A stretch of 64,000 nt of DNA from Rallus limicola. Lineage: Eukaryota; Chordata; Aves; Gruiformes; Rallidae. Location: assembly GCA_022605955.1 (NCBI GenBank), contig JAKCOZ010000021.1, forward strand, positions 10,770,501 through 10,834,500. Direction: 5' to 3'. The notes beneath the pieces were generated by a model that was not told where the DNA came from, did not search any database, and saw only the letters and a list, made by a program, of their open reading frames with translations. Within the stretch, counting starts at the first letter, position 1, and every line of letters starts with the position of its first letter. This document shows, piece by piece, positions 50,401 through 63,032 of this stretch. The position numbers and the translations under genes are program-made.

Positions 50401-51733
50401 CTAACGTGTCATTAGTGGGAACCATAGAAATGCAAGGTGCTGCAATCTCAGTTAAACTGTCTGTTTATGCTGAGGTCTCCTTCTGCACTTGGTATTGGCT
50501 GATGTAACAATCTGCAGGATACATCTAAGTTTCCTTTTTACTGTGTCTACGTTTCCAGCTCTGACATGGCATATCCATGAATTAGATGTGAATTTTCATT
50601 TTTGGTGGGATTTTGCTTACACTGTGCCTTGTGTTTTGTCTGTTGTAGCGAGTGGTACCCTCCACAGAGTAAAAATGAGCAATAGACACCAAGTGGTAAA
50701 GCACCACAGCTTTGGTGGCAGACAAAAGAACAAAGTGATTTGAAACTACCAACTTGGGCTCTTTCTGTTGGGTTGGGTTTGGTTTGATTTGATTGCTTTT
50801 TAATATGAAGAAGGGTAGTTACTTAAGTGACTGCCTGAATCAAGGCTCTAGAAACTTGGATCAGGAGAAAAGAATGGTGGGGAGAACACTTGCCATCCTG
50901 GAGACTGATTGAAAAGTCTTTTCAAGACCAATTCACAGTATGAATATGTGATATCAGCTAGTGCTCACTTGATTTTTCTGAGTGATTGGAATGGAATGAG
51001 GGCTGGGTCAGCCTCATGGGCATGCTCAGATTCAAACTGCATATTTATAACAAAAATACCGATAATTAACCATATTTTACTCCACCAACTCCCATTGACT
51101 TCTGACTAAGGGTTGCATAAAGATTGTAGGTTTGGCAAAAGCTATTTAAATCCTTCCTTGGGCAATCACATTTTTCTCTGTAATAATAATTAATTTAATC
51201 AAAGAGTTTTCTTACATCTAATGCAGAAAGAATGGGTATTTCTTGTACAGTATGTGGCACTGGCCAGATCTGCATTTTAACACTGAGGCTGAGCTGGGAG
51301 AGGTTGCTGAGGACAGCAAATAATGCTGACACCCTAAAACCCAGCAACCCCAGGTGTTGCAAAACATGGAAGTTGGTGCAAGCTCTGTGCTGATTTTCCT
51401 TTGAACAGCAGCCTTCCTTTACAAATAGTTAATTAGGATGAGATCATTCCAAGCTCATGTGACAAACACCATCTGAAATCATTTCCTGGATTGTATTTAG
51501 GAAGAAATACTGAAGGGGTATGGATGGCTTGGCTGTACGGGGTGTTAAATGTAATGACAACCTGCATTCTTGCAAGATTTAATGAGATTTTGTGAAATAC
51601 CATCACTACCTCAAGGCATTTTCTGAGGCTGGTGGAGGATTGTATTCTCTGACTTTCCAAGATCCTGCAAGACTTAATTGATGGGTGCAAAACTACCCAA
51701 TCCCCTCTCCTTTGCCTGGAGAAATCTGAATTC

Positions 51734-51736
<3 letters not shown>

Positions 51737-51765
<29 letters not shown>
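51737..51765. repeat. (TG)n microsatellite
   Basis: About 14 perfect TG repeats. Confidence 0.95.
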
Positions 51766-51767
<2 letters not shown>

Positions 51768-53954
51768 GTCCCCTTTTCAGTCTTCATTCCAGTCTCTCTG
51801 GGCTGACTAGTTTTGACAAGCTTCCACATGCCTTGTAAATATACACGTGGGTGGCAAAGTATTGTAATTGATGTAATAAAATAGGGGCTTACATGTTTTG
51901 GAGACTCTGTTGGCTTTAAATCAAAGACATTCAAATGAGACCTCAGTTTAGTCTGTGTCACAGAGTCAGTTTGTGGCTGTGAAACATTCTTTCCGGGGAA
52001 GTGGGGACTGCATTGCTGGACAGTGCTGGGTGTTGTCAGGAGGAAAAGGGCCAATTGGCTCTTGGGGACATTCAGATCTTTGCTATTTTGTCTTATTAAC
52101 TCTGCAAGGAATAAATGGGCGCGGAGCTGGGATTTAGATAGGGGTAGCATCATCCTCATGGAGGATGATGATCTACTTCCAGCAGGAATGCAGATACGTT
52201 ACTTGTGATTTTTTTTTTTCATACATCCTTCTCATTGTGTTGTCCCAAGCCTTTTCTTCCCATCCTGTGCTTTCTGAGCTCTTCTGGAAGTACTGCAAAG
52301 TATCTGCCTTTGCAAACAAAATCAGTCTTTTCATGTCAGCTTTGTGATACCTGCATGAAAGGAAACAGGTAGAACTTCCTCTGACACAAGTTAGGAGGGT
52401 AGATACAATGGTTTGGTAAGATACAGATGAAGGGCTGGGTGAAGTGTGTGGCAGCAGGCGTGGGCAAATAACACCTCTGAGGTAGTGCCAGTACAGACCA
52501 AAAATACGTGTCATCGACTGCTTTTTGTCCAGTGGTCTCACAGACAAGTTTGGCCAATTCTTGCAGTACCACAGCGAGAAGTTTCTGACCTGGAGCAAAG
52601 TAAAACCACCTAACCTTTCCCCCAGCCCCCACTCCAATTTTATCAAGATTAGGGCCGATGCGTTGGCTGATTGCTGGCACTGGTTATGGCTTCTGGTCCC
52701 TGCCACTGCCTATCAGTCCTTGAACAGATTCAGACTGGTAGGGGGTGAGATTACAAAACCAGAGCACTGTAAAATGAGTGTCCCCACACCTTAATTTTCT
52801 CTTTGGGAAATTGCTTGTGTTTATGCTTAGCAAAGCCTTTGGAAATGCTCCAAGGCTGTTGCTGCAGTTCCTTGTGAGAACATACAGTTTGGGGTCCTTG
52901 GCTGTGGACCAATATGATAGCTCAGTCCATTTTTCCTGCAATAAACTTTCCAAACCAGCACCTTCATGACATCTCTTACAGTGTATTTTCCTCGTTAAAT
53001 ACCTTTTTCCCCCTCTCAAGAGCCAAATGCTTTCCTTTTTTCCTGGTAAAGCCAACTAAAGAAAGTGATAATTGAGGTGAATTTGTAATATGTGTATGCG
53101 TGACAATGTGCATCGTGCTTAGCTGGTGTATCAGTGATAGAAATGTAATGTGCTTTGTCCCGGTCAGGGTGGCTGTGGACATGATTTATCCTTTTCTCTT
53201 TGGAGCAGAAAGCTTTATTCTTTCATATTGTTCATCCAGAAAGAGCTCTAGCTGGTTTGAGATGGTGGTGCATGTGTGGAAATAAACATGTCATAGTCCA
53301 GATCCCTGGTTTACTGTTTAATAGTGTTCTGCTTCATTTCAGGAACAGCTATTGCAGCCTGTTGTTCTTTCAAAACCGGTAGAGTTTGCCACTCCTTAGT
53401 CAAGGACATGTTTCTTTTATCTGCTTTTGTGCTGTTAGTCCCAGTTATCTCTTTGCCAAACATTTCATCATTTTATTATTTATCACATGGTTAAATGATG
53501 ATCTGAAGAGGGAGACTGTGAATTAAAGATTATTGGTTATTGATTAGCTTATCATTTTCCAGTCTTAAGAAGAGAGTTCTGTGTAACACTGTCATATCTT
53601 ATTGCTGTATTTTCCTTCAAGTAATGGGATGGAATGATAAATTTCATTCCAGAATTGAATTATGTCAGCTACTTGGATAGTACTTTGGCTGTTATGGAAT
53701 AAAACTTATATTTAGTGAATATAATTAAATTATATTCAATGAAGCTTATGAAACCAGTAATTTTAAATGATGTTCCTTGGAAGTCTAACTGCTACCATTG
53801 CTACAGGCTCTAATGCTGAAAACCATCAGACTTGATCCTCTCAAGTTAAATTATATAATGATTTCCATTAGTAATTCTATTCATGAAGGCCCATAAAACA
53901 GGTTAGGGAATGGAAAAGATGACTCTGTCTTTACAGTATAGTGTAGAGTACCTT

Positions 53955-53960
53955 TTTATT
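53955..53960 (-). terminator. TGM6 poly(A) signal AATAAA
   Basis: Minus-strand AATAAA lies about 130 bases past the TGM6 stop codon. Confidence 0.7.
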
Positions 53961-54090
53961 AATTTCCATTCATGTTATATTACTTCAGCTGAGTAGTCTG
54001 CGTTTCTGGGCTCCTGGTCATAATTGTGTATGACCAATGCACCAGCCTCATCAACAGTGACAACACTGAACTGCTCATGTACAGGTTACA

Positions 54091-57000
54091 TCACTGAGCA
54101 GGAGCCACATCAAGCATCACAAATCCCTTAATGTCTGAAAAATGGATGCAAACCAAGTCCACCTGGAGCTGCCTGGTGCCACTCTTGTAGGGAATGATTT
54201 CAAATTCGACTGTTGAGCTCTCCATGGGGGCCATTGTTGCCATGCTAAAAGAGAGAATGCATTTGTTAAGTTCAAGTGGTTGAAAAGCTCTTGCCATGTA
54301 TCATTCAGAGCCCTCAAACCCAAGACAGTATGGAAAGGAGGAGTCAAAGTAAGTGGTTGCTGTGTTTGTAAGCTCCTAGCACAGGACATAACCTTCTGCG
54401 TTCACAACTACCCCCAGCACTACCATGGAAGTGCCAACTGAGCTGTAATGGATATGGAGGAATCTCAATCTGTACTAGAGAACTAGAGGTTGTATCATGA
54501 GGGTAAGATGGGAGGGATAATCCAAATGGTTATCTTTAGAAGAGCTCAAATCTGACTGTATGTACAGCCCTCAACACTCACAACATTTATAGTATTCTAG
54601 ATGTGCTCGAGCTGTATTTTGGTGTGGTAAATATAATTGCTTGTTGATTTTATGTCATAATTAGAAATGACTCCTGCCTGCCCAACACAAGGAGACTGAT
54701 GGCAGCACCAGGAAAGAGAGGGAGTAGGAGAAAAAGGTCTCTCTGCTCTAAGGATGTACTGAAGCAGAGAAATACCAATGCTGGTAAGGCAAGTCATGGT
54801 TCAAGGTCCAGATCTGGACCTGAACTTTGTATTTAATGTAAATGATGCCTTAGTGATATAATAATTATCTATCTTGTGCCTTCTTTTTTTTTGTTTTCAT
54901 CTCACAGTTTCTTGGTGCTAACTCCCACAGCATAAATATTTTGAAGACTTTTAAAAATAATAACCATGGAGAAGATGAGAGAACAATTCCTGATTGGTAT
55001 GATACCAGTGGGCACATTTTTAAGGCATTTCATTGCAATCCATGTCCTGGCTCTTTAGTAATATCTGAAGGAAAAAAAGGATCACTTCCTCTCTTATCCC
55101 TCTAGGATTCTTTGGGTTTCCTTATGCAAACCCCAAAAAGAAGAAAGTTTTTAAATTGTTGCCCTTCCTATAATCCAATGACTAACTACAGTGCTCAGAG
55201 TTGCTTGCTGTCATTAAAAGCAGGCCATCTCTCCCCTACCTTAGCGTTCTGTATGTCAGAGCTTGGCAAAGGAGGTGTAAAAAGCTCCAACTAGTACATG
55301 GAGAGTACTGCCACGACGGTTTTTTGCCCAAGGTTGGTACAAACAAAAGTCAGGAGGTTGACAGGACCTTTTTAATACTTGTCCCCCCCGCCCCCCCTCC
55401 CCCCTTTTATTCTGTATTTCCCAGTGCAGTGAATGAGTTATCAGCCAGATACCAGTTACATACTTGATTTGGAGTTGCTCTTTGAGCAGGCCACTGCCTT
55501 CTGCTCTCAGCACACAGTCTGTCAGCACTTCAGACAGTGGGTTGGTAAATGTGACCTGCACATTAACAGCCTGGTGTACCACCGTGGGACCAAGGACCTA
55601 CAGAGGGAAAACATTCTGCTCAGCCATGACACTAGCCTCACTTTTCTCCTGGTTTTATCTTTTCCTTTCCATCATAAACCACTCACCAGCTTAGGATCTC
55701 CTGGGCAGGAAGGAGACAGGAATTAATATATGTACATATTATATTGCATCAGAGTTCAGGCTTGATTCAGCCATCTAATGTGGGTGAGAAAAAACAAACT
55801 ACCCTTTAGTCCTAACTTTAATTAGGTCAGTATAAGGTCTTATAGCACAGCAAGTGATACTTACTAGAGTGAGAATAAGGAGTAGAATACAAGCATTAAC
55901 TTGGCATATAAGGCTAACTACTGGAGGTAGTTTAAGTCTAATTAGCTTTAGTTAGGCTAAATGGAAGGTTATTGGAGGTGTGAGAGAGGAATTAATTGTC
56001 TCAGGCAAACCAAAAAAAAAAGAAAAGAAAAAAACCAATGCCAAGTAGCAAATAAACTTATTCACTACCTGATTTTGACTGGGATAAAGTGGAATTGGCG
56101 GATCTAGTTACCTTTGTAGATGAAGTCCAGCATCCCAATTGCATTTCACTGTTATTGACTGTATGTTTATACAGAAGTTTCAATCGACAGAAACATAAAC
56201 CCTTCTTGAAACTTAGTCACTGAATCAAAGTCATTTAATTGAAGTGCCTTCCCTATATAAGCTGACTCTGCTATTTGCATGGCATAGCACAGAAAGCTTT
56301 TTATAAGCTCTTGCTAGAACTTGGTATTCAGAAATCACCACAACTACAAAAATCCAATATTTTTATTCCCATGTGTAACCTTGCTTTTCCTGTGTGCTAC
56401 TGACAGAGTGGTTTGGGATAACTAATCTAGTCTGGAGGCTTTGAATTTTCAGAGTCCCTCTGTGTTGTTTATGGAGCAGTAGGCAGATAGCATCTGATCC
56501 CATGTCTGACACAGCAAGTGACTGTGCTAACTGTGGATGTGATGGGCTGTGCAAGACCAGGACTGTCCCAGGCAGACACAGCAGATAGTCTTTCCTGCTG
56601 AATAAGGATTGATTTTTATCCATTGTACAGCATTTGTCAGAAGTCTGACATTAATCATTTGGGAAGATGTTACAGAAGGTAACAAGTGCCACTTTTCCTG
56701 ATAAGGTGAAAACTTTCTTGAGCTTGAGTAATAACAAGCCTCAGAGCCCTGAGCATTATTAGCTAGACAGTGCAGGTGTCTTCTGTACAAATCAGGCTTC
56801 CTGAACAAACTGTAAGAGAATGATCAGACTTCCCTGACAAGAGTGGACACCTTGGTATGGGCCAGATCTGTCTGTAGGCAGTCTTACCTCGTAACCCTCG
56901 TACCACAGAGAACTTGATCAGTGCTGTGTCAACAAGCACTGGCAAGAATGCCACAGCACAGCTGTGCCTTGGAAAGGTTTGCTTTTCTTTACTGTATTTC

Positions 57001-60000
57001 ATCTCACTTGTGTCTTATCACTTATGACTAGAGCAACAAGATCAAACCACCCTCAGGCATGATTTCACTTCCCACACTCCTTCCCACAAGGAGTAGATGG
57101 AGAAAAGATTCTCAACACATCTCTCTAGGGACACAAAGGGAACTAGTTTTTACCTTGATGGTGAGGAAAGGATCTTGAAGTATGATATCCTTCTCCACTA
57201 GAAGCGAGGGTCCCTGCTTGGGCTCACACACAGCGGTCACAAGGATCTTCCTGTCATCCATCAGAGAGTTTTTGTACTTGGAATAGGGGATCTTGAATGA
57301 AATCTCTTTCACTGGAATGGATAGAGAAACATAACTTTCCCCTTTTTTCCTGTCTAAGTAACAGCTATAGGTAATATATCTGTATTTTAAGGAGGAAGGA
57401 TGCTATTGCCATGGGAGTGGCCATTCATGGGTGTTGACAGCCAAAAGACAGAAATGATGCTCATAGGTGACTGTTACTTACATTCATATAAAACACAAAA
57501 TGACCAGGTACAGTAGTTGGTCTCTGAACAGTTCTGAGGATGGTTATATGTGACAACCCCTGCTAGTGGTTTTTTCCTTTTTCTGAAGCTGGGTGTTTAA
57601 TGTTCCTTCCTTGCAAAGAAGGCAGAAGCGCAAAGCTGGGCTGATTTAAGTGCCCTTGCTGATGCAGCCATTCAGCCTCTGTCTTAAAGAGAGGGTGCAC
57701 AGGCAGAGTCTGTGCCAGTGAGGAGGGCAACAGACCTCAGCATGTTGAGAAAAAAATGTGAATCTGCTGCTGGAATGATGGAAAGATTTACAGTGTGTTG
57801 TGTATTAGCTTGAGAGGGTAGTTACACTCACCTGTGCTACACATCTCATTTTTCAGCACTATAAAAGCAGGGCAGGTGGTGTAGCTCTTACTGCACTCTA
57901 TAGTTACTCTCCTACTGCTGCCAAAGATGTAGGTTTATGTTTCCCTGTCTAATCTGTCATTATACTTCGTTTGCAGGGAGCTGGTAGCCAAGTAGTCTCT
58001 GGTGTAGGTTTCATTTGTTCTCTCTTAGTTAAAGAAGGTCATGATGTAGAACTACCAGTAGCTGTGCTGTCTCAGACAGAAGGTCACTCAGCTCTGTGTC
58101 CTTTCTGACAGTGCTCAAAAGCAAATGCTTAAGACAGGGCAAATATACATGTTTCTCTTCAACTGAATAGCCTTAACCTCCTTAACCTTTGGAAGTGACG
58201 CTCTTCTTGAGCCATTCATTATGTCCACATGATTTGGCCAGAAACCAAAGCTATGTCTTGTCCTAAAATGTAACAAAAGAAAAAAAATTACCTTCTTCAG
58301 ATCCCAGTTTAATAGACCTAGACAACTGTAAAATCTGTGCCTTTGGTTTTCTTGTGTAGAGAACAGCTGAAGCACTCAGCTTAACCTTTATAGTCTTGAA
58401 ATCTGAGATCAAGTTCCTGAGCGCCAAGGTAAGAAGAATATCCTGGCCAATTACAGGAGGTTCATCAAGGAGCAGCTTCCCTGAGATACTGGGTTTTTGT
58501 CTCCCTGCTGCTGAAGGTCGTCTTCTAGGTCTTTTTTTGTGCTTTTTTCCAGTGCTCCTCACCCCAAGGAGCTTCAGTGCTTTTTTATACACCTTCCTTT
58601 CTTTGAAGGATCCTGCTTTGAAACAAAACGTGGTCAGAGATCTCATGCCCATTGTATACAGTGTGATGCAGCTGTAATTGCTCTCAGTAAATGAAGTGTA
58701 GGAAAGTTGAGGAGAGCAAAGGTACACAAGAGGAGAAAGTGAGGTCTAAGATAAATGCTCATATTGGCACAAAACCAAGTGAATATACATGGCCATGAAG
58801 GCTGGAAAGGAAAGCTTGCCTCTCAGCTTCAGCTGGCCATTCATGAGCACCTTTTAGGAGCTGTGAGCAGCAGAAAGTAACTCCTGGGAGAGCTCAGTTC
58901 TGCATAAGCTGGGGCAATTGACATCTGCTCTGAAATTAAGGGTGAAAAAACCCTTTTGCAGAAACTCTCCCCAAACACCAAACACAGAATGGCTGTTGCA
59001 GCATGTCAGAACAGAAACGTTCTCACCAGCGAGTGGAGCAGCTGGGACAACGTTTTACAGGAGCAGCTTTGACTTTGTATTGAATACATTAGTATTTTGT
59101 CAAGGCCCACGAAGGCCATATCGAGTCACTGCCACCTAACTGGGAGCCCTACAACTACGAAAACTCAGTTACTTTGCTCCAGAAGAACTAAAGTAATTGT
59201 CAGTACTCAGTCCAATGAAGGCCTAAATTCTTATCACTTCTGATCATCAGTGGCAAGGTAGCTGTAATAAAGAATTTACCTTCTGGATACTTGTAATTAG
59301 CAGTGACATCCACACGGGAGTTGGTGCCCACTGCTTTGGTGCTGATAAATTTTCCAATCTTCTTAGTATCAGAATAAATTCTCTCTTTTCTTTTGTTGCT
59401 GTGGTGAATCCAGGTCACGCAGTCAGCGTTCACAGCGGCAAACACAAATGAGCTGTCATAATCCAGGTTCACATCCCCTTCTTTAATGGCTCTGGTGGAG
59501 GCAGGACCACACTGATATATGCCTGCATGAGAGAGAGGGGGAAGTGAATCTGCTGCCTTTGTGAAGGAACACAGATCCTCCTGCTGACAGCTACAGGGAG
59601 AGGCAGCTGCTCTGCAGACACATCTGATAAAGTGCTTTATTTCTCTCTCCACCTGTGCATGATGGTGTCCTGGTTTCAGTCAGGATAGAGTTAACTTCAT
59701 TTGTAGCAGCGGGTGGAATGCTGTGTTTGGGAGTTAAAATGAAAGCAGTGCTGAGAACACCCTGATGTTTTTAGTTGCAGTCAGACAGTCAAAGCCAGGA
59801 CAGGTGACCCAGATGGGCCAAAGAGAGTATTCCATGCCAATTACGTCCTGCCCAGGATAAAGGGGGGCTGATGGGAGGAAGAAGAGGGGCGGTTCTGGGA
59901 CGGTTCCGGGACGCGAGCGGGCCAGGACGCGAGGGTCTTGGGGGACGGTTGGGTTCCGGGACAGCTCTGGGTGGTGCAGCCTGAGTTGTGTGGTTCGGTG

Positions 60001-63000
60001 AGAAACTGCATTGTGTATCAATAGTTTCATATTTTCTTGCTCTAAAGTCCTGTTAGCATTGTTATATTTTATTTTTCTGTTATCTTAGTAAACTATCCTT
60101 ATCCCAACCCACGGGCCTCTTAGTTTCTTGGTTTGGGAGTTATTTGCCCCTTCCTTTTCCCTTCCCTTGTTTCCCCCCCTTTCCCTCTTCCCCTGCTCTT
60201 TTACTTTAAGGAGCAGGCAGCTGCGTGGATCTCGGCCCACAGCCGGGGTGAAACCACGACAGATGGGAACAGCACATCCAGAGATTTCACACACATTTCT
60301 ATCAACAGTAAGAGTGCAGAGGAGGTTGTAAGGCCAGTAAGGTGTAGTGAGAGCTAACACTTCATGTGATGTGTGCTAAGTGAAACATTCTAACCTGTAG
60401 AAGCCTGGAAGGATACATGGTAAGCTGTCTGGTGAAAGGAGAGGATGGCAGCCGAGTGTTAAGTACAATCAGACTTACATGAGTTATCAGAGCTGCATGT
60501 GCTTTGGGAAGAGCCAGGGAGCTGAATTTGGTAAACCTGGTAGTAGGGAATGCGAAGCAGTTTATCTGGAGCTTGATGGGGTTTAAATGGCCCAATAAAT
60601 AAATCATCAAACTAGATCAATAAAGTCATGTCTGTATTGGTAAATGAAGCCAGAGCCAAAGTGTGAACCTAAGTGCTGGCTTTTGGATCAAAAAAATAAA
60701 ATATTTCTTGCTGGTAGGCAGAAAAATGACCCTCTGGAGATGGAGGGGCATTGCTTTTCTCCTGCAGCAGAATTAATGCTACATCTACCTGGAGTAGATA
60801 GAAGAGACCTGTTCTGAAATTTCAGTAGCAATCTTTAGGAGTAACAGTATTTACAGCTTTTTATATTTACAAGTGTTACCTTTGCTTCTTTCCTGGGGTG
60901 TTGCATCCAGAACCTGCCATCCGTCATAAAAAGAGCCAAGATCTCTTCTCATGAACCAGCTTTCATTCCAGACATGGAAATTCCTATAAGGGAGGTAGGA
61001 TGGGGAATCCCTGAGTCATACAATTAATTTTATATTGAAAGATTTGATTTCTTTCTGGTGCAATGCAAGAAATAATCCTGGCCAAGTAAATGAAAACTCC
61101 TCTATGCAGACACCAACTACTGTCTCCTTTTTTGAGTACCTTTTCCTCCTCCTTTGCCATATTTTTTTGTTCAGATCTCTGGTAAATTTTGGGATGTTAT
61201 GAAAAAAAAATTAAAAGGAAAACAATGTGTAGAGTCAAGCATTCAGTTCTGGACATTCCAGAACATCCTGCTGTACAGCCAAAGGTCTTCTGCTCTCTGT
61301 TAGTATTTAGTTCAGAGTTGCTTTCTACTTCACATCACACGTGTCCCATTCAGTGCCCATGCTATAGGGCACTTGGGGACTGAAAGAGTCATGCATGGAG
61401 TGGGATAACTTCTGTGCACTTGTTTGTCAAAAGCATCATTTTAAACAGCTTCTCTGAGGTGAGAGAAACATCATGTTCTTCCTAAGGGATGGGATGGAAT
61501 TTTTCTCATCATCACTGAATATATTACCTTTGCTTTAGTAACCTCTCAGTGTTGTGCAAGGGATGTCTAATGGTTATCATGAAAGACAATTAGCAGTGTG
61601 TAGCACAGGAGCTGGGTCTAAAGTTTATGGGCTTCTGAGAGTGCTCTGCTCTAGGAATCAAGAGACAAGCTGACATCATTTTTGGGCAAGAGCCTAATCA
61701 CTCTACAACTTATTTTTTTTAGAAAAATTTCAGAACACTGCTCTGTTGATTCTTTGGTGTGAGGTTTTATATTGCTGGGGTGGGGGGGGTGAGGAGCATG
61801 ATTCTAGATCTTTTAATTAGAAGAGAATGTAATTGAAGAATTATTAATAAAAAAAAATTATATATACCACACACTGTCTTCAGTCAAGTCCAGAGTCTTT
61901 CCAGAGATGTCAATGTACTTGTCAATACTCAGATTTATATTCCTGTCGTGGGCAGAGTTGAAGTTGGTAATAACACGAGTAGGTATTCCCAAGGATCTCA
62001 GAACTGCAATACAGAATACCGCTGAAGTGTTGTAAACCTATCTTACAGACATTTAGGAAGTATTCTTGTGTTTTTCTCGGAAAAACAGTCTAGTGTACAT
62101 GTTTTCAGTGGGGAAAAAAACCCTCAGAACCTTCCCTCTCAGATATGATGCAAGTCACAGTCACTGTGCAGAACTGCCTAGAAGACAGTGCCACTCACAT
62201 GACATTTTCAGTTGCCACGTTCTTCTTAAAAAGAACTAGAGTCACCCATTTAGTTTAATCTTTCATTCGTCATCCTATTCCCATTTTCTCCCTGTGTTTG
62301 TTTCTCTGTTACCAGCTGGTTTTCCCCCTCCCTCTCTAACACACACCTCTTGATTGCATTATTTTTCCTTTGTTTTTTTTTTCTTCCCCTAAAATGATTC
62401 TTCTCTCTGAGTGGCTCTGAATTGAAACTGCTGGGATGAAATGCTTTTCCCAACTTGCAGCTCCCTTTACATGTCCTCAGAATTATGATTTGGTTTTGTG
62501 TCAACAGTTGGTAAGACACAACAGGAGAAAGCAGGCATTGTGAGGAGACAGACTTAAAAGAGCAGTGGTTTTCTTTGAATCCCAGCTTTGCAATGGGAAA
62601 CCTTGCTCTTCTCACCAGCCCAGCCTGGCAAACTGCTTTGCATTTTGTTTGATGACTCACAAAACCGGGCTGCAGTATTGCAACCCATGGCTGTTTAGAC
62701 TAGAACATCACCCTTCATGCATGGAGAGCATAGGTTCTTCACTCTCTCTGTCAAAGCTGAAACAGCTTCCACCATAATGTCATGAAGCTAAAAACTGCAG
62801 AAATCCCAGTAAGCTTTCCTTCTGATAGCATTCCTCATCCCTCCATGTATATACCTGTGCACGTGACTCCTGCAAAGACCCAGCACTGGCCGTACCGGAC
62901 GGGTTTGTATCTCTTCCTGTACCACTTTCGAAGGATGGTCACGCTTCCGCTCCACTCCAAGGGGTTGGTGCCTGAGTAGTACTTTCCATTCCACTTCCCT

Positions 63001-63032
63001 TCCACTACTCCTTTTTCATCATTGCTGTTAAC
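54091..63032 (-). CDS. TGM6: TGM6, protein-glutamine gamma-glutamyltransferase 6 (3' part, last eight coding exons)
   Basis: TGM6 is a Ca2+-dependent transglutaminase that forms glutamine-lysine isopeptide crosslinks. In humans it is mainly neuronal. Exons in gene order are 63032-62855, 62003-61868, 60983-60880, 59522-59280, 58612-58292, 57311-57154, 55597-55464 and 54244-54091. They join in phase to 475 codons plus stop. Visible are the core Trp (LEWSGS), active-site Cys (YGQCWVFAG), His ([10 protein letters not shown]), Asp ([10 protein letters not shown]), Ca2+-site region ([21 protein letters not shown]) and two beta-barrels ending [14 protein letters not shown]6 is preferred over TGM3 and TGM5 because of [20 protein letters not shown] and RQLQVDLV...FSDIKGFV. 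A basic stretch ([18 protein letters not shown]) marks the core-to-barrel linker. The N-terminal domain and first part of the core lie beyond base 64000. Confidence 0.93.
59666..60261 (+). mobile_element. Avian ERVL-like solo LTR in a TGM6 intron
   Basis: A 596-bp element begins TGTCCTGGTTTCAGTCAGG and ends GAAACCACGACA. A perfect 5-bp target-site duplication, gatgg, lies at 59661-59665 and 60262-60266. It shares both ends and the 'aaactat...cccaaccca' region with the LTR at 17359-17871, so the two belong to one family. It has no internal coding region and is antisense to TGM6. Confidence 0.9.

Larger units (their letters stand above)
48230..53954. other. EPB42-TGM6 intergenic region
   Basis: About 5.7 kb holds an AT microsatellite at 48750-48775, a TG microsatellite at 51737-51765, an old CR1-like fragment near 50.2 kb and a 10-bp inverted repeat at 52148-52170. 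None of the short open frames has splice context or family resemblance. I see no gene. Confidence 0.6.

Noticed and set aside
52148..52170. 10-bp inverted repeat with a 3-base loop
   Set aside because: It is short and in intergenic DNA, with no linked feature. It is likely chance.
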